Source: Branchipolynoe longqiensis (taxonomy: Eukaryota; Annelida; Polychaeta; Phyllodocida; Polynoidae). Taken from it: a DNA stretch of 64,000 bases. The notes under the pieces are model-generated. The model was not told the origin of the DNA, searched no databases, and worked only from the letters and a program-made list of their open reading frames with translations. Positions 48,701 through 60,700 of the stretch are shown here, one piece after another. The stretch lies in the NCBI GenBank assembly GCA_030323885.1, contig CM059188.1, positions 114,246,776 to 114,310,775 of the forward strand, written 5' to 3'. A program made the translations under genes and the position numbers. Position 1 is the stretch's first letter. Every line of letters begins with the position of its first letter.

Positions 48701-51700
48701 AGAACCCTAACCATATACATTTAATATAATCTTTTTGTTGAATATGCTTTCTATATGTGTGTTAAGCAGTTTGTTTCTAAGTGGTTTGGTTTTAGAGATA
48801 TTTCACATTTTCTGTATGAAGATTGCTCACAGCCATTGAATTTGCAGTGTGACCCTGTGTTGTCCTGCAGCCAAGCTGCTTGCGCACTGACCTAAATACC
48901 TATGCAGACGTCTCATGAAATAGGTCTATATAGTGTGTGTGTGTGTGTGTGTGTGGGAGGGAGGAGGGTTTATATTGCCGCAGTTTTCCCACTAGATGGC
49001 ACCACCATAACCTGAGACCACTGACCATGTGGAGCATTGGTTTATTGGTTGTTGAGTTTTACACCCTGGCAACATTTAAAGTCTATCAGGACGGGTACTG
49101 ACTTGTGACAGTGCGCTCTCATGGTGACTTTATAGTGCTTCCCCACTTGGAGACCAAGCCACTAGCACCATGACCCGATATCCCATAGTCACATTATCCT
49201 GATACTGTGCTAACCAGTCCTTGTCCTATCTGAGTAATGATGAGCGCCAGGCTAGGTAGAGACAAGTATCAATTTTATAAGTTACTGGTTTAATTCGGGT
49301 GGGATACAAACTCCTGACCTTCCTCAAGGGAGGCCTGCGCTCTACCGTTTCAGACACCGGATCCGGTTGGAGCATAAGTACATATGTGATGTATAACGCA
49401 TTATGCAGGGATGAAAGTGGTCTCCGGGAAAAAAAGCGGAAATGCGGATATTCTCCCATAGGCTTAGCATTGTCAGGGAATACTGACATATTGGTATACG
49501 CTGATAGGGCTGTGCCATTTGAAGCATGTATTACTATTAGTAGTATATGCTGATAGTGTTGCGGCTTTGGAGCATTTATTAGTAGTATACGCTGATAGTG
49601 CTGCGGCGTCTGCACCACATATTAGTATACACTGATGGTGCTGCGGGATAGAAAAATCCCGGAAATCCGCGAAATCGCGGAGATCTTTCATCCCTGATTA
49701 TGCGAGTATAAAGGCGAGGAACCTTTTATTATATATATGAGCCTGTCTCAAAAGGTGATAACTCTTGTAACGATTGACACAAAACAGCACAGAAATGGTT
49801 ACACTGAAAACACAAGGACATTTGCTTTAAATCAATATGTATTCTATTGGGATTATGAAACACCATGTAAAAAACAAATCAGTTTATCCTGAGCAAATGC
49901 ATAAGCAGATAGTATGTTGATCGTTACAATGGACAAAGTTTTGTCCCATATTACTTAGCACCTTTTGAGACAGTATCATATATATATATATTGCCAGATT
50001 GTAATGACTCATACATTTCACAGCTCTTTGTGGAGAGCTACTGACCTTGAGACAGATCAGTGACCTAAAACTTGTCACCTGGTGAATAGGCCGGGAAATA
50101 TGTCAGAAGACCCGATAATACACACAGGCTCACATGACAGCCAATGTACAGTGAGTGACCTTAGTAAAGTAAAACTTGTTTTATTTAATGATGCCTCTAT
50201 AGCACATTTATCTTAATCATCGGCTATTAGACGTTCAACATATGGTCATTCTGACATGGCTGAAAACTGCTGCTGCCGCATAGGATAGTCTTTCCGATAA
50301 GCAGCAAGGGGTCTTTTATATGCACTTTCCCACAGACAGGACATAATATACCACAGCCTTTGATGAGCCAGTTGTGGACCACTGGGTGCAGTCACCTGAG
50401 TAGTAACTTCCTTAGTCGTGCTAGTATGGAAATATTTTACACTTAGACAAGAGAAAGTTTGATCTAAATGATACATTGGTCACCTTGCATAAAATTAGTT
50501 TGTTCGTTTGTTTGTTTGGGTTTTACATCCTAGCAACATCCGAGATATCAGGATGGGTACCGCCTGTGACAGTGCATACTCATGGAGACTTTATATAGTG
50601 CTGCCCCACTAAGAGACCAAAGTCACCAGCACTGTGACCCTATTTCCCACTCAGTCACATTATCCTGACACTGAGCTAATCAGTGCCTGCCCTCCTGTAG
50701 TAATGCGAAGCACCAGGCTCGGTAGCGACAAGTATACATTTTGTAAGTCATTGGTTTGACTTGGCCTTCCACATGGAAGGTATGCTCTACCGATTCGGCC
50801 ACTGTGTCCAGTCTACATATAATAAACACTATGACTTGGGGAAACATATGTAGCCATCCATTATAGTCAAGGTGATCTCAAATTGGTTGAAGTAGAAGAT
50901 ATATCCGAAACCACCCTGTAAACTCAATCTTTGTTAATGACTATCATCGCCCATGCCTAACTTTTCTCATTTGCGTTTTATATTCAGGGATGAAAGTGGT
51001 CTCCAGCAAAAACCGCGGAAAACAAGCTGAAATTATTACACCGACGGCGAATTTCTGCGATAACGCAGATCTTCTCCCATAGACTTAGCACTGCCAGGGA
51101 ATCGCGGAAAAATACCGGAAGTCAAGTTTCAACTAGCCTTATTGTGACTGTATTATCGCCCGATTTCTAACTTTCTTGCTTAGGTTTTATGTTCTAGTTA
51201 CATCTGAGGTCATATAAACACGGGATTTGAACTACCCAACTGTTTGTCATTTACATCCCATTTAAACAAAAATTGCTTAACGTTAATCGGTGAATATAAG
51301 AAATCCGGGAAATCTGCGAAACCGCTGAGATCTTTCATCCCTGTACATTCTAGCAACATCTAATGTAATTTAATAACAGGATTTGGACTATCTTGTCATA
51401 TATATTATATAATATATTGACCTTTTGTGAGTGAATATCAACAATCGCGGAAATCCGCGAAATCGCGGAGATCTTTCACCTCTACTAATGTATGTCATTC
51501 ATAGTTTTTGATTTGCACTGCAAATCTACTTAAGGTATTTAAATAATTTTAAGCAAATGATATTTGTAATGCGACTGCAATAAAGATGTGGGTTACTCTT
51601 GATTCACTACAGACAAAGCATGCTTGGAAAAAGCATCTATGAGAGCAGTGACAGGTGCTATTTCGGAAATAGACATGTCCACAAGCACTAATTTCAAACC

Positions 51701-54700
51701 GGATCTGTGGCCGAATCGGTAGAGCGCAGGCTTCCTGTGCGGAAGGTCGGCAGTCCGAATCCCAACCAAGTCAAACCAATGACTTACCAAATTGATACTT
51801 GTTGATCAATATCTAGCCTAATGCTCGGCATTACAAGGATAGGGCAAGGACTGGTTATCCCAGTATCACGATAATGTGAGTTGAGTGCGATATTGGGTCA
51901 TGGTGGCAGCAGCCCGATTTCAAAGTGGGGCAGCACATCAGGGATGAAAGTGGTCTCCGGGGAAAAAAAAGCGGAAATGCTGATTTTCTCCTATAGGTTT
52001 AGCATTGTCAGGGAATCGCGGAAAATTCGGGTTACTTATATATACGTTTGAAGCACATATTAGTAGCATACACTGATAGTGCTGCGGTGTCTGAAGTATT
52101 TTTAGTAGTATACGCTGATAGTGCTGCGGCGTAAAACAACTTATTAGTATACATTTATAGTGCAGCAGCATTTGAACAAAGTATTAGCATACACTTATAG
52201 CTATAGAAAAAAATCCCGGAAATCCGCGAAATCGCAGAGATCTTTCACCCCTTACAATAAAGTCACCATGAGTGCACACTGTCACAAGTCGGTACCCATC
52301 ATGATATTACCATAGATGTTGCTAGGACCTAAAACCCAACAAACAAACTTATCTCAAATTCCAAATCTGGTGGCTGATATAGTGCTGGCTGGCTTCCGCT
52401 CCGGGAGTTTGTGGGCTCGAACATTGATTGAGTCAAACCAATGACTTACAAAATTGCTATCTAGCATGGCGGTCGGCATTAATAGAATAGAGCAAGAACT
52501 GGTTTGCTCAGTATCACGATAATGTGACTGAGTGGGATATCAGGTCACAGTGCTGGTGGCCAAGTCTCCCAGTGAGACAGCACTAATATAAAGTCAGCAT
52601 GAGTGCGCAGTCACAAATCGGTACCCATCCTGATATGACCTTAGATGTTTCCAGGAGGAAACACCCCAACAAACAAACAAATTATAAGTGACCCGTGTAT
52701 AAGTGACCACTGGTTGGAACAGAAAATAGCCCAAACTGCAAATGGGTCCACTGAGCAGGATTGATAGGATGACACACTACCGCTTGAGCTACGTCCCGCT
52801 CCCCTCTCATATAGTTGATATGCTCATTATTTAGCACGCCAACTCATGAAGATTCATGTTCTAAATATTTAAAGTTGCATAGTCCGGTAAGTTTCGAGTT
52901 TCTGTCATTTCCTGAGATAACCACATTAGGGTGATAATTATAATCTACCCTACTTTCACTTGAAGTAACTTTTCTTTTAAATCGCTAACTTTTGAGATAT
53001 TTGAAGTGCAAACAAGCAAAATTAGTTTTAGCAAGCTTGCCAAAACTCTGACACCATAGGTTTCTGCAGTAATAGGTTCTATTAAATTGCTTCAGTATTC
53101 CCTTCTATGTGGTGACAAATGTTTAACAAGTACACCAGTATTTAAGTTAGATATGTAGAATCAAATTGAGATACTTGTTTTGGTTTTGAAAATTTGATGC
53201 TTCTTCGGACTATGCAACTTTAACGTGTTCTGTTTCTTTTTCAGTTATCATTAAGAAAGTACTTCACGTTGGTGGCCAGGCCACCAATATCGAAATAAAT
53301 TTGCCTGCGTTGATGGCACTGACATTCATGTCCAACCAATGTTTACGGCTGTGAATAATTATCTACACTCAACAGAACCAACACATTGCAGATGCTAGAC
53401 AGAATATAGACATAGCAGCGATCGAAATAAGAGCTTGTCCACTTGTCCGAACCAAGTGAGAGTAGGCACGGTCAAGCAGAATATGGCTTGAGTTTTTCCA
53501 TTGGACAAGTGAAATTTACATTATTTATTACATGTTTTATCGTTTTGATTTATTTGTGTAGTTATATTCCCATAATCATGGAAGTTAACTGAGATAATAT
53601 TAATAAAGGTAAGTAGTGTTGTCAAGTGAAAATTTAGATAAGTCAAAGTCACACCAGACTTGTTCTATGGACAAGTGACATTTTTGTGCTTATTTATATC
53701 ACTGCATATTACACCCACATACGCAGTGACCTACTCCGGTTGGAACACCCTTTTGGCATGGTAACACAGACCTGATATCCTGCCTTACATGTTATGTAAT
53801 TGGCAGCATAAATGAGACCTGGATAGAGTACTCCATCAATCATGTGCAGGGACCTACAACACTGTACATGTTGGTTGGTTGTTGGAGCTTTACATCCTGG
53901 CAACATTTAAGGTCCAGGGATGAAAGTGGTCTCCGGCGAAAAAAGCGGAAATGCTGATATTCTCCCATAGGTTTCGCATTGTCAGGGAACCGCGGAAAAT
54001 TCCCGGAAGACGGTTTCATATATATTGGTATACGCTGATAGTGCTGCGCCATTTGAAGCATGTATTAGTAGTGTACACTGATAGTGCTGCAGCGCTTGGA
54101 GCATTTATTAGTAGTAAACGTGGATAGTGCTGCGGAGTCTGCAGCACATATTAGTGTACGCTGATGGTGCTGCGGGATTGAAAAATCCCCGAAATCCGTG
54201 GAATCGCGGAGATCTTTCATCCCTGAAGGTCATATCAGGACTGGTAGCGACTTGTGACAGTGCACATTCATGGCGACATTTTAATGGCCCTACTGGGAAA
54301 TCAGGCTGCTGGCACAATGACCCAATATCCCACTAAGTCACATTATCCTGACACTGAGACAACCAGTCCTTGCCCTATCCTAGTAATTCCGAGTGCCTGG
54401 CTAGGAAGCAAGGACAAGTATAAATTTTCAAGTAATTGGTTTGACTCGGCCAGGGTTCGAACCATTAATTTAACACTCACTTGCGATTGTTGTGCCAAAG
54501 GAGAGTTGAGGTACTCTGATGGAAGATCTTCCCCAGTTGGATTTTTAGCACCGGCCGCTCTAATATCAGAAAGCAAATCAAACACAAACACATTATGGGG
54601 TCCGTACACATGTGAAGATATTGAATTCAAGGCTATTTTCATTTCGATTTCAGGAAAAAAACAGCAATGGTGAATGTTGTTTTCTGACTAATTTAGATCA

Positions 54701-57700
54701 GTGGGGAAAGTTTAATGGAATTCGAGGCTTTTCAAGACTAATTACCCAAAATAGGTTAAATTCAAGGCTTTTCAAATGGGGAAAGTGAAGTTCAAGACTT
54801 TCTAGACTTTCCAGGCCCCGTACGGACCCTGCAAGCCTAACATAGGTAGTACCCCACAACTTGGGGGCTACCAAATAACTACAAGTAAATAATACGTGGA
54901 TATTTTATACTCCACATAACTGTCAACATTTGAAAAGAGGAAAGCATAATCTTTATCATGTGAATGGCGACATATTGCCTGAATCGCAACACATTGCGCA
55001 AAGAGTAAACTAGTAAGTGTTTTAGTAGACATGATTGGGCAAAAATCAGTCTTTATTTTAGTGACGAATGAAAAAAAATCCTTCCAGTCAGCATTTGTTG
55101 TTGTTGTTGTGATGGGTGTATTTATGCTGCCCATAACGGTTAAGTCTAATGACTTGTTTTCGCTGCTAGACAGTAATAGTCTTGTGACTCCCCTTCTTTT
55201 CATCACTTTCAGTTGTTGTGTAGCCAACTACTGCATGCATTCTTTCTGTTTGTAAGCATTCTCCCAGATCCCCCAAACCTCCGTGAGTTTGTTTGTTCTA
55301 CAATCGGATAATTGTTGGTTACCAATAGCTAATTTCTCTGAATGCCTTCACCTTGCTGTGTTAGTGGTCATTAGGTTTGATTTTAAGTTGCTTGAATTAT
55401 CCGTGTATTTTCTATTTATTTATCTTTATTTTTTAATTAATTTTATTTGTTGTTGTCATTAGTCTAGCAGTGCATTTAGCTCTCTTTAAATTAATGTTTT
55501 ATATGTTTCTATTGCCAAAATTAATTTTGGGAAAGTTATATATGGTTATTGAATGGGCCAAGTGGAATAAGGTGGATTTATCATAGTGTTTCAGAGGTCC
55601 GACATAATAGTGTAATGAAAGGCAGAAAACCATATTGACTCCGCAGAAATCATAATGGTTGGCAGCTCTGCCAGCGACCGAACAGTACACATATCTGGAA
55701 ACAGCTGATACAATTGTAAAGTTTCTTGTCATTTAGCGGGTACTCACTTGTTGAGGGTATCGAAGCAGGTCTCACAGACGCGAACCTCACGCTCGATACC
55801 GAAGCGTGGGATGATGGAGTTCTTAGATGAACACTTGCTGCAAAACACCTGCCCGCAGTTACGGCAATGATGCTGCAATAAAGAACAGACCAGTTCAAAC
55901 ACTCGCACCATCTAGTAATAACCGTCTTTGTTCTTCACAAATATGGGCAAGATGGCGCCACTGGTAAAGTGTCACATCTTATGTCACATTACCCTGATAC
56001 TATGCTAACCAGTTCTTGCCCTATCCTATTAATGCCAATCACCAGACTAGGAAGCGACGAGTATCAATTATATAAGTCATTGGTTTGACTCGACCTGGAA
56101 TCGAACCCTGATCTCCCGCACGGGAAGCCTGCGCTCTACAGATTCGGCCACCGCGTCCGGTTATATAATCAATCATCAATGTGTAGTATATATACCACTG
56201 GCTCAGTAGTCATGCTCTACAGATTCGGCCACCGCGTACTGTTATATAATCAATCATCAATGTGTAGTATACCACTGGCCCAGTAGTCATTCTCTACAGA
56301 TTCGGCCACCGCGTACAGTTATATAATCAATCATCAATGTGTAGTATATATACCACTGGCTCAGTAGTCATGCTCTACAGATTCGGCCACCGCGTACTGT
56401 TATATAATCAATCATCAATGTGTAGTATACCACTGGCCCAGTAGTCATTCTCTACAGATTCGGCCACCGCGTACTGTTATATAATCAATCATCAATGTGT
56501 AGTATACCACTGGCCCAGTAGTCATTCTCTACAGATTCGGCCACCGCGTACTGTTATATAATCAATCATCAATGTGTAGTATACCACTGGCCCAGTAGTC
56601 ATTCTCTACAGATTCGGCCACCGCGTAGTTATATAATCAATCATCAATGTGTAGTATACCACTGGTCCAGTAGTCATGCTCTACAGATTCGGCCACCGTG
56701 TCCGGTTAGATAATCAATCATCGATGTGTAGTTTAGGTATTCCAAGTCATTTTCACAATTCAACAGAAAGTACCATATTTTGATATAGTTCAACAGGTCT
56801 TACCAGTAGAAGTAAAATGACACAAAGTTGATTAAAATCGGATGATTAGTTAAAAGGTTATTCGCTTTTTAATATGGACAAAAATAATGACAAATTCAGC
56901 TATTTTAGCATTTTGCATGAAACCCATATTTCAGACCTCAATAATAGACTACATCACGGTTCCGACTGCGCATGCGCTGAAAACGGCGTTGGGAGCAAAG
57001 CAAAGGCGTACGGCCATTGAGTTTGCCAATACGTGCAGTAAAAAACGTCAGTTTTATTCAAAATTAATAGAAATCCAAAACCCTAACCATATCAATTTAA
57101 CATAATCTTTTTGTTAAACATGTTTTCTATATGTGTTCCAAGCAGTTTGTCTCTAGGTGGTGTGGTTTTATCAATATTTTACTTTTTCTGTATGGAGATT
57201 GCTCACTGCCATTGACAATGCATTGAGTACTCTTGCTATGGCTCTAACACTAGTCTGAGTGCCTAGATCTTTCTAAATCTAAATGCACATGGCATAAGAT
57301 GTGCTGATTATATTGATGTAAGTGCAATTCTGGATAAAAGATTAATATCTTAATTTATTATATATATTTTTTTAGTTAGTATTATATGTTTCAAACAAGA
57401 GCTGAGATGAGCTGAAACTTGCACATTTCATAGCTGCACCCAGTGTATTAGCATGTGCCATGTGCTTTTGGGGGGTTTGTTTTGCTCTGACCCATCCCAC
57501 AATGCACTGCGCCGCTGGAACCGTGATGTAGTCTATTAAAAAATTAATGGCCACATGAACTTGTATTTCAGGAATACCTGTTATCTATATACATATATCA
57601 AGTCTATATTTTGTCAGAGTAATGGCATAATTATGTTTCGAGATATTGGCAATTCAAAATGACAAAAAACACAAATTGCCACTTGTCAATATGAGAAATT

Positions 57701-60700
57701 GAGGTATGAGTTACATAAATGCTTATATTTAAAGAAATACACAACCAATATCCTTGAAACTTCACCTGACTACCCAGAACATCGTGTAGTAAAAATTAGT
57801 TACCACAAACAAACAAATATTATTATAGTTTCAGAATAATCATGATAATTGTTGAGAAATTTGACATAAATTTTGATTTTGCATACCAATTAAGGGGTGG
57901 GATTTACACTTTCGGCTGTAGTTTGAAAAGTATACATCCGATTTTCCTAAAATTGCAAGCAGCTCTTAATAGCATGCTTTACAACTTAGTAATTCAAATA
58001 TAATATAAATGACATTTTTAGTAATTCAATGTGTCAATTAATTAAATACAAAACTGTAGCTGCAATATACATAAAACCAGAAACTCATGAATGTCATTCA
58101 ATGATCAACTGAAAATTGCATTATGTGCAACCAAATACACTTGAACTTGGTACTTGTATTAGGGGAAATCTCAAGTTTCTAGCTGTAAATTCCAGGAGAG
58201 ACATAACTTCATCATCTGCAAAAATAAAAATGTTGTCTAACTTAGAGACTTGCTTTTTGTTTGTTTGTTGTTGTTTTACGTCCTAGCAACATCTAAGGTC
58301 ATATTAGGACGGATACTGACTTGTGACAGTACGCACTCATGGCGATTTTATAGTGCTGCCCCATTGCAAAATCAGGCCACTGGCACCATGACCCGATATC
58401 CCACTCAGTCACATTATCCTGACACCAAGCTAACCAGCCCTTGCCCTATCCTAATAATGCCGAGCACCAGGTTAGGAAGCGACAAGTATAAATATTGAAG
58501 TCATTGGTTTGACTCGACCGGGAACCGAACTCGCAAACTCCCGATCTTCCGCATGCGAGGCCTGTGCTCTACCGATTCGGCCACCGCGCCCAGTGTGTTA
58601 GAGACTTGCAAATCCGCGTGAACAAGTCCTCCCGTATCGCCCCATAGGAAAAAGTTTACCATGTGCAGCATTGCAGTGTGAGAACAACTCATATAAAAGA
58701 GAGTTTTTCTTATGTTTTATCTAAGTACAGCACAAATGTGGAATGATAATTCAAATGTTTAAAATATCAACATTCTGGTAGGTCATTTTCCAGGAAAGAA
58801 TATGTGACAGTTCAGCTGAGACAAGAACTAAACAGTCACCAAACTTTCAGACCTCGGCTATGCTAATTGGTAAATGGCCCCCATATAAAATTGATATAAT
58901 ATGTTTGTTAAGCAAAAAGGCAAAAAGAGTAAAAGAAATAACAACTACTAAAGTATACCCACCACCCTATAACACCTGACTAAACCAATAAAACATATAC
59001 TACTGACAAAGCTATAGTTGACTTAAGACAATTTAAATGAGTCGTGCAACCATTATTTGCATAATCCAAAATCCACGACTACTTGTATCAGCAAGTCATG
59101 CCCATTATATTAATGTCTCCTCACAGGTATGATCATCAAATCACTGATATAGTCTAAAGGTAAATGGCTATTCTCCAGTCTACATGTGCAAAATAAGATC
59201 CCCACTATATTTGTAATGCCTCATTTTAACCTACTACTGTCTATATTGTTCATACCATCGCATCGTCTCATCCATAAATAGTTCATATGCACTATAATTG
59301 TTAAGACCGGAAGACCAGCGCCTCGGTGCTGAAAAAAGATGTTATTCAACTGGAATAAAAATTTTAACAAAAAAAAAAAGCATGAGATGGGAACAGGTGT
59401 CAGTCAAGTTGTATCGCCTATTAAAATGTTGATACTATTCGTGGTAATTCATGTTCTGCATTAAAATATTGATGCATACTACTGTGAGCGTGATGGACGG
59501 GGATGGGCGGCTGGAAAAGTAATACGCTTTGTATGATAGTGAAAATGTTGAAAACATCTGATGACCCCATAAAGTTGCATAGTCCGATGAAAACATTAAA
59601 TCTTCAAAACCAAAACAGTGATCTAGATTTGATTCTACATATTTCCCTTAGATCTGGTGCACTTGTCAAATATTTGTCACCACATGGAATGTAATACCGA
59701 GCCAATTTAATAGAACATTTTATTGCAGAAGCCCGCACAGGGGGCCCGCGAGGTACATGCTGGACCGCACCCACCCCCACCCCAGGAGAGGAGGGGGGGA
59801 AGGACACTCCAGAGCTTATTACATGCGATAATGGGATTATCACTAACCTTACAACAACATAAATAAATAAATAAATAAAAGCATACCTTGCGTTGGACCA
59901 TGGTAAACTGGACGCGACAGCGGTGGCAGCATTCGCCATCCTTCCACTCTGGTGCCTTCTCAGACAGGAACATGGCATCAGCCTCCTTAAGGGTGGGGAA
60001 CGTGTGGCCCTCCATCTTCAGTAGGTGGAACGTATCTAGCACCGCCTTGTACGATGCCTCGTTGCGGAACGCATGTGCCCAAGTCTGAACCAGTTCTAGC
60101 AGCTTACCTTTCACAGGATCACCGCGCACCTGCAACAAGCAAAGTTGCACCATTTTATTAACACTGTTACTAATCGCCTTCGAAATGAGGCTGGTCCGAG
60201 CCAAGTGAGAGCAAAGTGACACCATTTACTAACACTCTGTTAATAACATCCTTTTGAATTGAGGCTTGTCTGAGCAAAGTCGCACCATTTACTAACACTC
60301 CGTTACTAACAGCCTTCAAAATGAGGCTTGTCCTAGCCAAGTGAGAGCAAAGTTGCCCCATTTACTAACACTCCGTTACTAACAGCCTTCGAAATCAGGC
60401 TTGTCCGAGCCAAGTGAGAGCAAAGTCGCACCATTTACTAACACTCCATTACTAACAGCCTTCAAAATGAGGCTTGTCCCAGCCAAGTGAGAGCAAAGTT
60501 GCACAATTTACTAACACTCCGTTACTAACAGCCTTCGAAATTAGGCTTGTCCGAGCAAAGTGAGAGCAAAGTCGCACCATTTACTAACACTCCGTTACTC
60601 ACAGCCTTCAAGATGAGGCTTATCCGAACCAACTGAGAGCAGGCAGGGACAAGCACAATATGGCTTGAGCTTTTCCATTACACAAGTGAAAATTTTGGAC

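Noticed and set aside
48357..48935. A complete TIR element ending in ctatatag
   Set aside because: The outermost inverted match is only about 10 bp and imperfect. Reported instead as the better supported repeat pair at 48415-48890.
54868..55227. 119-codon minus frame
   Set aside because: No recognisable domain. It lies in an HGS intron with a SINE-B tail fragment inside it.
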